From the NCBI GenBank assembly GCA_001724175.1, contig MEDT01000039.1, forward strand, positions 28,007 to 92,006: a DNA stretch of 64,000 bases. Direction: 5' to 3'. The position numbers and the translations under genes were made by a program. The DNA comes from Cytophagaceae bacterium SCN 52-12 (GTDB lineage: Bacteria > Bacteroidota > Bacteroidia > Cytophagales > Spirosomataceae). The stretch's first letter is position 1. The number at the start of each line of letters is the position of its first letter. Below the pieces are notes generated by a model that was not told the DNA's origin, ran no database searches, and was given only the letters and a program-made list of their open reading frames with translations. This document shows, piece by piece, positions 45,269 to 54,648 of the stretch.

Positions 45269-46606
45269 ATGAGAGCGTATTTACTTTTGATCTTAGTTGG
45301 TATTTTGCCGGTCGTGGCCGCGGCACAGGAAAAACCTGCTGTGATTGTCCTGACGGACATCGGCGGCGACAGCGATGACGAGCAAAGCCTGGTCCGGCTG
45401 CTGCTCTATTCCGACCAGCTGGACCTGAAAGCGCTTTGCGCCACCAGCCGGCTGGGACACGGGCATGATACCAAACCTGAGCTTATTCTTAACCAGGTCA
45501 AAGCGTACGGAAAAATTTATCCCAATCTCCAGCTCCATTCCGGGGGATATCCCAAACCGGAGTACCTGGAGTCGGTTATAAAGGACGGCCAGGGAGATCC
45601 GGCGAGCTTGGGGGAGGGGTTTGATACCGAGGCCTCCGCCTTCATTTTTGAAACCATCGACAAAGCCGATCATCCTGTGCACGTCATCATATGGGGCGGG
45701 CAGCGGGAGTTGGCGCAGGCGCTCTGGAAGGCCCGGAAGGTGAAGTCGAAGGAAGAGCTGGCGTCGTTCTGCAAGAAAATCCAGGTTCATGCGATCGGCG
45801 ACCAGGACCGGCACCGGGAATGGATTATGAATGACTTCAGGGACATCCGGTATATTGCCGCCGGGTTTATTTTCCCCGGCAATTTCGGGCTCCGGCAGGT
45901 AGCTACATTCAGGGGGATGTATATGACCGGGGACGTGAGCATGCAGGACCGGCAATGGGTGGAGGCCCATGTACACGGCCACGGGCCTTTGAGCGAATGC
46001 TACCCGCTCGACGGGCATGGCACCGACGGAATGAAGGAAGGCGACAGCCCTTCTTTTCTCGGTCTTCTTGCGAATGGGCTCAACATGCCTGAAAAGCCCG
46101 AATGGGGTGGCTGGGGCGGACGTTTTCGCCTGCTCAGCGGGAACCTGTACATCGATGCGCATGATTTCCTGGACGGCACGTTGAACGAACGGCATACTGT
46201 GTCGCGCTGGAGACCGGCCTTTCAGAACGCATTCAGGGCCCGCCTGGACTGGTGCACAAGCCCCTATGCGGAAGCCAATCATGCTCCCGAGGTAACGGTA
46301 AACGGGCTTCCGGGTACAGCCCCGCTCGAAGTCCGGGCCAAACCCGGTGAGACGCTCCGGTTTGACGCTTCCCCAACCACGGACCCGGACCGGGATGAGC
46401 TGTCTTTCCGCTGGTTTTGGTATGACGAACTGAGCGGCGGAGGCAGCTGCATCCCGCTTAAAACCTCCTCCGGGGGTAAAAAGTGTTCGGTCAGGCTTCC
46501 CGGCCGGGTGCCCGGCGACACGGTGCATCTAATCCTGGAGGTGACCGATACCGGAACACCCGTGCTTACTTCCTATAGGCGTATTGTCATCCATACAGGG
46601 CAATGA
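45269..46606 (+). CDS. DUF1593 / nucleoside-hydrolase-like secreted protein
   Basis: VIVLTDIGGDSDDEQSLVRLLLYSDQLDLKALCATS; HVIIWGGQRELAQALWK; C-terminal PKD-like region. Confidence 0.85.
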   Translation: MRAYLLLILVGILPVVAAAQEKPAVIVLTDIGGDSDDEQSLVRLLLYSDQLDLKALCATSRLGHGHDTKPELILNQVKAYGKIYPNLQLHSGGYPKPEYLESVIKDGQGDPASLGEGFDTEASAFIFETIDKADHPVHVIIWGGQRELAQALWKARKVKSKEELASFCKKIQVHAIGDQDRHREWIMNDFRDIRYIAAGFIFPGNFGLRQVATFRGMYMTGDVSMQDRQWVEAHVHGHGPLSECYPLDGHGTDGMKEGDSPSFLGLLANGLNMPEKPEWGGWGGRFRLLSGNLYIDAHDFLDGTLNERHTVSRWRPAFQNAFRARLDWCTSPYAEANHAPEVTVNGLPGTAPLEVRAKPGETLRFDASPTTDPDRDELSFRWFWYDELSGGGSCIPLKTSSGGKKCSVRLPGRVPGDTVHLILEVTDTGTPVLTSYRRIVIHTGQ

Positions 46607-47943
46607 GCATGCGATATGTTTTCTGGATCCCCTTTCTCTTCTGGTTCCCTGCATGCAGCCCGTCCGGGCCGGAGGCGCCCGAAGCTGTGGCTTTCGATAC
46701 GATCTGGACCTCGCCGGTCCGCCCGGACAAACATTATCCCAACCATTTTTCGAATGAAGAGGGGCAATACGTATATGTTCTCAACAAGACCGCCTGGGCT
46801 TATTTTGTTTGTGAATATCCTGAAAAGGTGCTGGAGAATGCAGAGAAACACGGAGCCAACGTCATACGGGTATGCCTGGAAGGGGCGCCCTACCCGGCAG
46901 ACCTGGGGTACGACCTCTGGCCCTGGGGCGGCACCCGGGAAGCGCCCGACTATACGACGTTCAACGAACTCTATTGGGACGAAGTGGAAAGGAGGATACG
47001 GATCGCCGGCGAGAAGGGGATCGGGATCGATCTTGTCCTGTATTTCACGATGAAGCCGGAACCTGAGCACATCGCAGGACAGAAACCCTATTGGGACCGC
47101 GCTATCAGTCGCCTGTCGCGGTACAGCAACCTGCTCACGTGGGAGATCATGAACGAATACGTTAAAAACGAAGCGTTTCAGGATTCGGCAGGGCGTTATT
47201 TCAGTAAGAATGACCCTTTCAGGCACCCGGTATGCTCCTCGGACGGCACTACCGACGACGCGCTATGGCCCGAAAAAGACTGGATGGACCTGGCGATAGT
47301 CCATACCTGTACCGGCAACCAGGAAAACTACGATCTCCAGTCATGGTACCTCGGGATCGCGCAGAATACAGGGCGATACGGGAAGCCCGCCTTCAACAAC
47401 GAAACGGGGCGGGAGAAACGGCACCGGAACGACGATCCCGTGCATCGCCGGAAGCAAGGTTGGCTGTTTGCCAATTCCGGCGCCTACTGGACCTGGCATT
47501 CCTGGGACGGCTGCGAAGGGATCAACGATACGACCTATGTGATGGAGGGTTGGCAATATTTACCGGTTATGAAGGAATATTACAGCCATATCCCTTTCTG
47601 GAGGCTCTTTCCCAACCAGACGGTAGCGCAGGTGAAGGGAGAAGGCCTGGTCCAGACGACCCTTGCCGCCCCTTCCCGGGAAATCAGCGTAGCCTATTGC
47701 TGCACGCGGGAAACCGGCAGGAGCGTGACCGGCAGCGTGCTGGATCTACGCCTCGATAACGGGCTATACGACATCACTTTTTACAATCCGGCCACGATGG
47801 AATCCCTGGGCAAGGTGACGCACAGGTCCCAAACGCTGAGAACAGCGGTCCCGGTCAGCATCCCCGATTTTACGGACGACTTGCTGATCGAGATCCGGGA
47901 AGCCTCGAAAATGGAAAAGACGGTGATAAAAGGGACCGAATAG
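46603..47943 (+). CDS. clan GH-A (GH5-like) glycoside hydrolase, lipoprotein
   Basis: Lipobox FPACS; LLTWEIMNEY (Asn-Glu acid/base) and KPAFNNETGRE (candidate nucleophile Glu); ATGA overlap with the preceding gene. Confidence 0.75.
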   Translation: MSMRYVFWIPFLFWFPACSPSGPEAPEAVAFDTIWTSPVRPDKHYPNHFSNEEGQYVYVLNKTAWAYFVCEYPEKVLENAEKHGANVIRVCLEGAPYPADLGYDLWPWGGTREAPDYTTFNELYWDEVERRIRIAGEKGIGIDLVLYFTMKPEPEHIAGQKPYWDRAISRLSRYSNLLTWEIMNEYVKNEAFQDSAGRYFSKNDPFRHPVCSSDGTTDDALWPEKDWMDLAIVHTCTGNQENYDLQSWYLGIAQNTGRYGKPAFNNETGREKRHRNDDPVHRRKQGWLFANSGAYWTWHSWDGCEGINDTTYVMEGWQYLPVMKEYYSHIPFWRLFPNQTVAQVKGEGLVQTTLAAPSREISVAYCCTRETGRSVTGSVLDLRLDNGLYDITFYNPATMESLGKVTHRSQTLRTAVPVSIPDFTDDLLIEIREASKMEKTVIKGTE

Positions 47944-47969
47944 ACTTTTGCGCTGCTTATCTGACGAGG

Positions 47970-49205
47970 TTATTTCAACGGCTTTTCCCAGTTGGCGCGC
48001 CCGCCTGTTGTCAGGAGGAATTTCATGGCTTCCCGGTGGGCGGTCAGCTGCGCATTCAAAAGCATTTCGGGCGTATGAACGGCCGGCTCCTTATAAACAT
48101 TCGTGCCTGTGTATACATGGCTTGCCGATTCGATGACCACGCTCAGCGCGCCGCAGTGAAGATTCAGCGCTGTATCGAAATTATAGGCAGAGGGCTTTAT
48201 CCCTGACGAATTGGTCTCGCGGGCAAGGTCTTTTGTACCTTGCAGCCCTTCAAGAGTAAGCGCTCCGAGTACCTGTGCGTAAAGAGAATCGAAAACCGGG
48301 CGCAGGATTTCCTCTGCGAAGGGCCGATGCATTTGCATATAATAATCGTTGCGGGCGACGCCGGTATGCATGTTAAGCACGAGGTCCGGCTTTTCCCGTT
48401 CGGCAAGGTCGAAGATGGCGCGGGTTTCGGGTTGTGGCTTTCCGAAGAAGTCATCGTGCATGATGTTGACCCCGGCGTCATTGGGGTATCCGCCGGGAAA
48501 GCCGAACTTCGAAAAGTCCATAGGGATGAATTCTTTGACATCGGGCCAGCCTATAATCGTACCGTCCTGGTTGCCGCCCGTATTTAAGTACTCGTGCACC
48601 AGGTAGGCTTCGGGGCTGTCGCCCCTGTTGAACCCCATCCGGACAGGGACCCTTGCCCGGCCGTCCGGGTTGACGAGGGGGATTATAACAATCCTGTCGA
48701 GCGAGTCCGGCATGGCATGGATGGCGGGCCATTTCTTCTTGTTGAGATCGGCTCCCGTCTCGAATACCGAAAGCAGGTTGATCATCCCCATAATCGGCTC
48801 CAGCTCGAATCCATGAACGCCCGACAGGGCGAACATTACGGTTTTGTCATAGTCCGGTCCCCGGTAGGCACGGATGTTCCGGACGCCCCGCGAGCCTGAA
48901 AAAGTGGTCGTCCCCTTCCCGTTACGGGCTTGCCCATAGAATACGCCCATGATGGGGCGTCCTCCGGCCGACTTGCCGATCACTTCCACCCGGCCTCTTT
49001 TTATTTTTTTATGGAGAAATTCGGATACTTCATCCACCGTAGCCACCCAGAAAGGAGGAACGTCATCAGCCTCCCGGAGATAACCTTCCGGGAAAGTATA
49101 GGTGCCGGCTTTCTGGCTGATCACAGGCGCCTGCAGACAGGAAAGGAAGACAGCGGAGAGTATCATCCTCCAGCCTGTTTTGCTGCACGATAGCAGATTG
49201 TTCAT
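47970..49205 (-). CDS. M14-family metallopeptidase (zinc carboxypeptidase-like)
   Basis: SGVHGFELEPIMGMINLL zinc motif (HxxE), LVNPDGRARVPVR, LVLNMHTGV. Confidence 0.85.
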   Translation of the reverse strand: MNNLLSCSKTGWRMILSAVFLSCLQAPVISQKAGTYTFPEGYLREADDVPPFWVATVDEVSEFLHKKIKRGRVEVIGKSAGGRPIMGVFYGQARNGKGTTTFSGSRGVRNIRAYRGPDYDKTVMFALSGVHGFELEPIMGMINLLSVFETGADLNKKKWPAIHAMPDSLDRIVIIPLVNPDGRARVPVRMGFNRGDSPEAYLVHEYLNTGGNQDGTIIGWPDVKEFIPMDFSKFGFPGGYPNDAGVNIMHDDFFGKPQPETRAIFDLAEREKPDLVLNMHTGVARNDYYMQMHRPFAEEILRPVFDSLYAQVLGALTLEGLQGTKDLARETNSSGIKPSAYNFDTALNLHCGALSVVIESASHVYTGTNVYKEPAVHTPEMLLNAQLTAHREAMKFLLTTGGRANWEKPLK

Positions 49206-49295
49206 GGCTCTCTCGTTTGAATAAAATTGGTCATTAACGGTATCCGGAAATCCTCGTGAAAACGATCAGGACCGAAACAGCGTAAAGAACTGCTG

Positions 49296-50249
49296 TCAGG
49301 CCTTTTGCCATAATTCTCTTATTTTTTCCAGGTCGCGGCGCATAGCGTCAAATACGGTTTGTCGATCGAGCGTAATGTTTTTATGGCCGTGCTCTGCGCC
49401 GCCCAGCGGGTATTCATAATGCAAGGATACCGGCACCCGGAGATTGTAATCTTTGAGGAGCCGGAAAAACGAGAGGAAATCGACCATTCCTTCCCCGATC
49501 GGGCAATCGGACACTTTCCATTTTCCGTCAGTCTTTTCCCACCTGAAATCTTTCAGGGCAAGGGTCGCGATTTTATCCCGGACAAGCTTCAGCCCGTTTG
49601 CCCACGACAGGCCGCCTTCCACAACGGCATGCCTGATGTCGTACTGCAGTCCGAAATCCTGCTTCTCTACGTCCTTTACCAGCTGGAAAAGCTCCCAGAC
49701 CGAAGCGCCGATATAGTTGCCGGCGTGATTCTGATAGCAGCCGGTGATGCCCAGCTTCCTGTTCAGGGCGGCCAGCTGCCCGACGCGCTGCCGGTAGTAG
49801 TCGACCGATTCCGGCATGGTTTTGTCTTTCAGGTAATGAAAGTAGTTCATCCGGTAGAACCTGAAGCCTGATCTTGCCGCGGTTTCCAGCACGCTCCTGT
49901 CCGTCGGGTTGTCTGCGTCGAGTACCGAGCAGGTCATCATCAGGGGACTGAGCCCCGCTTTTTTAAAGGCTTCTGCCGCCTGCGGCAGAAGCTCCCCGGC
50001 CCGGTCGGGCTCCACGTGCCCGTTGGGACGTACGGAAAGGTCGACCCCGTCGAAGCCCATATCCGCGGCCGCCTGCGCCATATCGGCCAGGCCGAGGAAC
50101 TGGAGATGTTTTGAAAAAATGCTGACATTCAGCGCATGGTCTTTGCTGCCTGTAGCGGCGGCGTGAGCGCTTGCAGGTATTGCCAATCCCGCGCCGAAGA
50201 GGGCGGTGTTTTTCAGGAATTGGCGGCGGCGGATCGTATGCAGCGGCAT
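49296..50249 (-). CDS. sugar phosphate isomerase/epimerase-like TIM-barrel protein (exported)
   Basis: RRRQFLKNTALFGAGLAIPASAHAA signal; DMGFDGVDLSVRPNGHVEPDRAGELLPQAAEAFKKAGL; GLQYDIRHAVVEGG; HYEYPLGGAEHG. Confidence 0.87.
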   Translation of the reverse strand: MPLHTIRRRQFLKNTALFGAGLAIPASAHAAATGSKDHALNVSIFSKHLQFLGLADMAQAAADMGFDGVDLSVRPNGHVEPDRAGELLPQAAEAFKKAGLSPLMMTCSVLDADNPTDRSVLETAARSGFRFYRMNYFHYLKDKTMPESVDYYRQRVGQLAALNRKLGITGCYQNHAGNYIGASVWELFQLVKDVEKQDFGLQYDIRHAVVEGGLSWANGLKLVRDKIATLALKDFRWEKTDGKWKVSDCPIGEGMVDFLSFFRLLKDYNLRVPVSLHYEYPLGGAEHGHKNITLDRQTVFDAMRRDLEKIRELWQKA

Positions 50250-50327
50250 AAACGGGAAGTTTAAATGTCAGGTCTTTTTTTACGCAGGTTTGCTGTCAGG
50301 GCCGGGAAAAGGCGGTATTACGACGCG

Positions 50328-52733
50328 TCACGGCCAGTTGAGATGCTTGTGCAGGAACCGGAAGACCCCTTCGTTACGGGAAGCGTGCCCGCCGTTGAAG
50401 AATTCGATATCGGTTCTTTCCTCATACCCGAACTGGTCGTAGAGGTGGCTTACCTTGGCGTATTCATATGCCACCCACTCGTCGGGCTGAACGGTGTCAT
50501 GACGCCCTCTTTCCACCATAAAAGGCCGCGGGAAGATCAGGTAGGCCATTTCGGCGTAGCTGAAGGTGCTCCCCATGTTGAAGTAGGGCATCTCCCATTC
50601 GATCGAATTCATAAAGCTCCTGGGAAAATGCGTATCGACCACCTTCCGGCTCCAGTCGCCGAAGTCGCCGGAGCATATCGAGAGGCAATACCCTTCCAGG
50701 ATAGACGGGATCCGCATTGCCATTTCACCGCCGTAGCTTTTACCGTAAAATGCGATCCTGTTTTTATCCACGCAGGAAAGCGATTGCAGCCAGTTCAGTA
50801 TCTGGGCATGCTGGGAAAGCACGAACGAGAACAGCGTTTTTTTGATGCCGTTCCCTTTCCGGCTCAGCCAGCGGTAGCGGTCTTCACCGTTGTACAGGCC
50901 ATAGGGGACAAACACGATAAAGCCCTTGTCGGCCAGCCGCGCGCCGATATCGTAGTAGCTGGTGTTGCCTTCTATGATTGTAGACGGAACGCCGTTCCTT
51001 CCATGCTGAAGGACTACGACCGGCCTTGCGGGCCCTTGCCCGATATCTTTCGGGAGAAGGAGGACGCCGGCTGCCGAAAAACCCTCATAGACGTCGAGCA
51101 CTACTTCGTAGCCTGTCCAGAGCTTTTCGTCGTAGATCTTCCTGGACCTGGGCGCCGGGGCCACCAGCGGGTCTTCAAACTCGCCGATGATCTCTTTTGA
51201 AAAGTATTCCCGGTAGGGGACCAGCTTTTCCTCGAAAGGCGCGGGATCCAGGTAAGGGTGATAGCTTTTGGTGCTCCATTGCTTATTAGCCCATTCCGGC
51301 ATTATTTTGTGAAGGAAGAACCGGTTCCTCTCGTAGTCGGATACCCGCAGCGCCCATTGCACGTGGTCGGTGAGCTCCCTGAGCTGCCTGACCTGGCGGT
51401 CTTCGGGGTCAAACGATTTCCGGCGATCGGAAGGCATGGATCCGGAGGCTTTTTCCAGCCGGCGGACCCCCAGGTAGCCGGCAAAATGCCCGAGCGCTTC
51501 CGCGGAGCCGAACTCCACCGGTTTGTTTTGAGGGCCCGCTACCAGCGTCCGCTTCTGAAACCCTGTCTTTACCAACTGTCCGATCCGGTCAAACTCCTTC
51601 TTAACCCCGGCATAGGCAGGGGTAGACAGGAGCCCCTTGTAGCCGGAATACCGGTACAGCCTCGAAGAATCGGGCCTGGGGCCGTCCCAGATCTCAGGAA
51701 TGGAGCTATATTCGACCACCAGGGCGTTGGGAGCCGCAAGGCCGGCAATTTCCGCATCGCCGAATTCACTCACAAGTCCCCATACGTTCCGGTAGATGGG
51801 TTCTTCCCAGGCGCGTTCCCTGTCGCTGAAATAGCCGCTTACCAGGGCGGCGTCGATCCTCGGGTCGATAGCGGCCGAGTAAAAGGCGATGAGGCCTCCT
51901 TCGAGGTATCCCGCCACGCCGATTTTCCGGGGCTCGCCGTGAAACTGTTTGAACCAATCGACGGCAGCCAGGACTTTTTCGATCTCGTAGCCGATCAGGT
52001 GCCTGCCCATATGGAAGGCCTGCCGGTAAATCCATTCGCGTCTCGACTGCCGGTAATCCTGGTCGGCAAGCACCATTTTCCGGTCGATCAGAACCGGTAT
52101 CAGCACTTCAAAGCCGTTTTCCGCGAGCGTTCTCGCAAACTGGGATGTCGGGGCGATTCCCGGCGCAAGTCCCAGGAGCTGCTCGGGCGTCTGGTCTGCG
52201 TCGGGAAGCGCGATAACAGAGGCCGCCGGCCGTCCCGATTTGGGCTGAACAAGCAGTCCTTCACCGTAAACCCTTTCCAGCACCGGCCAGCGTACCTGGA
52301 ACACCCTGTATGCCGGGGTTTCGGCGATCAGCACCGAGTCTCCGGCCACAGCATATTTTTCCAGGTAAACCGGCTTGCTCCAGGCAGGCAGCGCAGGATT
52401 ATAGTTCGGGGCGCCGCTACCTTCTCTGTCGAGCACTCCTAAATATTTTTTGAACCGCGCCTTGTTTTCTTCGACCGACTGCTGATAGCGCTGACGCGTG
52501 CTGAAATCGCGGTTCCAGTACCGGGAGCGCGTACTTTGCGCTTCCTGTATTTTCCGGTCTGCGAAGGAATGCGCCTGTTCCAGCAGGTGGGCCGACAGGT
52601 TTCCTTCGAAGGTGAGCGGCGATGTTTCAGGCATGCAATCGGGAGCTCCTGTCTTATTTTCCGTTCCCTGGCTTTTGACCGGGTAAATGCTCATCCAGAA
52701 AAAAAGGAACGTTAAAACAGTGCAGGGTTTCAT
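50328..52733 (-). CDS. tandem alpha/beta-hydrolase (acetylxylan-esterase/dienelactone-hydrolase-like)
   Basis: Two hydrolase-like halves: GVAGYLEGG (N) and GKSYGGEMA (C) nucleophile elbows; VERGRHDTVQPDEW and FNGGHASR in the C half. Start at 52733 (MKPCTVLTFL). Confidence 0.8.
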   Translation of the reverse strand: MKPCTVLTFLFFWMSIYPVKSQGTENKTGAPDCMPETSPLTFEGNLSAHLLEQAHSFADRKIQEAQSTRSRYWNRDFSTRQRYQQSVEENKARFKKYLGVLDREGSGAPNYNPALPAWSKPVYLEKYAVAGDSVLIAETPAYRVFQVRWPVLERVYGEGLLVQPKSGRPAASVIALPDADQTPEQLLGLAPGIAPTSQFARTLAENGFEVLIPVLIDRKMVLADQDYRQSRREWIYRQAFHMGRHLIGYEIEKVLAAVDWFKQFHGEPRKIGVAGYLEGGLIAFYSAAIDPRIDAALVSGYFSDRERAWEEPIYRNVWGLVSEFGDAEIAGLAAPNALVVEYSSIPEIWDGPRPDSSRLYRYSGYKGLLSTPAYAGVKKEFDRIGQLVKTGFQKRTLVAGPQNKPVEFGSAEALGHFAGYLGVRRLEKASGSMPSDRRKSFDPEDRQVRQLRELTDHVQWALRVSDYERNRFFLHKIMPEWANKQWSTKSYHPYLDPAPFEEKLVPYREYFSKEIIGEFEDPLVAPAPRSRKIYDEKLWTGYEVVLDVYEGFSAAGVLLLPKDIGQGPARPVVVLQHGRNGVPSTIIEGNTSYYDIGARLADKGFIVFVPYGLYNGEDRYRWLSRKGNGIKKTLFSFVLSQHAQILNWLQSLSCVDKNRIAFYGKSYGGEMAMRIPSILEGYCLSICSGDFGDWSRKVVDTHFPRSFMNSIEWEMPYFNMGSTFSYAEMAYLIFPRPFMVERGRHDTVQPDEWVAYEYAKVSHLYDQFGYEERTDIEFFNGGHASRNEGVFRFLHKHLNWP

Positions 52734-52824
52734 AGTCGAATCAAAGTGGGTCAAACGGAGAACAGGCATTTTTATTCAGAATATCGGGATAACGTTTTAG
52801 TGAAACCGGCACCGCCGCGGTCCG

Positions 52825-54615
52825 TCAGGGGATCGTTTCCAGTGGCGGAACATTGTTCTCTGCGCCATCGTAGCCGATGTTCTGGTTGATGCGTCCCAAC
52901 GTATTGGCGGTAATCACATTTTGCGGCACGGGCCATAGCATATGCTGGGGGTTTAAAGTAGCAACATTTCCGAAATATTGAAAGCGGGGTGTCCCATAAA
53001 AATGATTCACCCGCTTGACCCTGTCGTGATACCAGTTTTTGGTGCTCACACCGGAAAGGGAATACCCTTCGCTGCCCAGCTTTGCAAATATGAACGATAC
53101 GCGCACCATTTCGGAGTGCCTGGGCTCTTCCAGGTACAGCTCGCGGGCGCGCTCGTCGAAAATATAGTCGATGGTCACGTCGGCCGCACTGATAAGAGGC
53201 GCTTTAGCGCGCTCCCTGATGAGATTGATATCGGCTGCAGCCAGGCCCGGCTGCCCTTTCCAGTAGTATGCTTCGGCTCTCAGGAGATAGGTTTCCGCCA
53301 GGCGGAAGATGTACCAGTCGGCCTGTCCGCCATGCGGCTGCACCCAGTACGGCGTTCTTGGCGTGGGCGTGAAAGTTTTATAATACGGCCAGCTATACCA
53401 GATTTCGGTCGTGTCGGCCAGGTTGGTTATAAACCTTTTGTTCAGCGGCTCGCCGAAATTCGGGGAATTGGGGTCGGCGGTAAGGATCTCGGAAGTTGTT
53501 GCTCCCATTTCCACCCAGTTGCAGTTGGCCCGGCGCATGTCCGTTGTATTGTCCCACCTGTAGCTTTTTTCATTCCAGAGGCCGTAGATGAAATAGTTGT
53601 TCGTCCGTACGGCCGCGTCCCCGGAGCCGAGCGTGTCCCCGGAAGGAGTGTTCCAGTTGGTGGCCCTGGCGCCGGTAGCGTCGGGAACACGCCAGTAGGA
53701 AGGCCCGAAATGACGCATGGAGAAGGTGCCTCTCAGATCCCACCAGGTCTCGGGAGCCTGGTCGGCCCTGTCTACGGTAGCGTAGATGGTTTCGGTGTTT
53801 TCGGAAGCATTTTTGTTTTCCGCACGGTGGAGGTCCCACATCAGGTTGTAGTAGGGATTGTTGCGGTTGACCCCGAAGCGGTTCTTCATGAGCGAATAAG
53901 GGCCGTCGATCACGGCGGTGGCAGCTTCGATGGCTTTGTCAAAATCGGCGTTGGCCAGGTATATTTTGGCTAAAAGGTGGTTTACCGCACCTTTTGTCAC
54001 GTTTCCGAGACGCGCCGGCATGACAGGAAGCCATTCTGCGGCAAACTCCAGATCCTTCTGAAGCTGGGCCAGGATCGCCCACCTGGAAGTGGATTGATAG
54101 TCCAGCCTGGCTCCGGTGAGCTCCTCGCCCACCCAGGGGATGTCCCCGTAAGAGTTGACCAGGCGGTAGTACCAGTAGGCTCTGAACCAGTAGGCTTCCG
54201 AGAGGATCCTGTTCCTCACCGCCTGGTCGGTCCATTCGATGTCGTCTATCCTGGAAATAATCGTATTGGCATTCTTGATATAGACATAGCCGTTCAGGAA
54301 AAGATTATGGAGCGCTGAACGGCCCCCGACCGTTGAAGGCGTGTTTTTGGTGAAATCGCACTGCTCGAGAGAGCAGGCCAGATCGGTATACATGAAATCG
54401 AGCGCCAGGAAGTGAACGGCCCTGTCGCCGTGGTTGTCGGCGTTCATTTCTTTCCGGCACCTGACGAGCCCCGACTCAAACCCTGCTTCATCTACAAAGA
54501 CGTTTTCAGGAGCGTAGAACGATTTGGGATCCGGCTTCAGCCAGTCCTGGGAGCACGAAGTGCCGACCAGCAGCAGAACTGCTGAAAATAGTTTTGAAAA
54601 ATATGTCTTCTTCAT
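52825..54615 (-). CDS. RagB/SusD family nutrient-uptake lipoprotein
   Basis: LLVGTSCSQDWLKPDPKSFYAPENVF; FDERARELYLEEPRHSEMVRVSF; AEAYYWKGQPGLAAADINLIRERA. Confidence 0.92.
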   Translation of the reverse strand: MKKTYFSKLFSAVLLLVGTSCSQDWLKPDPKSFYAPENVFVDEAGFESGLVRCRKEMNADNHGDRAVHFLALDFMYTDLACSLEQCDFTKNTPSTVGGRSALHNLFLNGYVYIKNANTIISRIDDIEWTDQAVRNRILSEAYWFRAYWYYRLVNSYGDIPWVGEELTGARLDYQSTSRWAILAQLQKDLEFAAEWLPVMPARLGNVTKGAVNHLLAKIYLANADFDKAIEAATAVIDGPYSLMKNRFGVNRNNPYYNLMWDLHRAENKNASENTETIYATVDRADQAPETWWDLRGTFSMRHFGPSYWRVPDATGARATNWNTPSGDTLGSGDAAVRTNNYFIYGLWNEKSYRWDNTTDMRRANCNWVEMGATTSEILTADPNSPNFGEPLNKRFITNLADTTEIWYSWPYYKTFTPTPRTPYWVQPHGGQADWYIFRLAETYLLRAEAYYWKGQPGLAAADINLIRERAKAPLISAADVTIDYIFDERARELYLEEPRHSEMVRVSFIFAKLGSEGYSLSGVSTKNWYHDRVKRVNHFYGTPRFQYFGNVATLNPQHMLWPVPQNVITANTLGRINQNIGYDGAENNVPPLETIP

Positions 54616-54648
54616 TCGCTTAAGAATTTTCTTAGCCTGACGATAGAT

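Noticed and set aside
45293-46528. 411-aa minus-strand ORF opposite DUF1593
   Set aside because: Antisense shadow of a well-supported gene; no domain signature.
51258-52442. 394-aa plus-strand ORF opposite the esterase
   Set aside because: Antisense shadow; no motif or start context.
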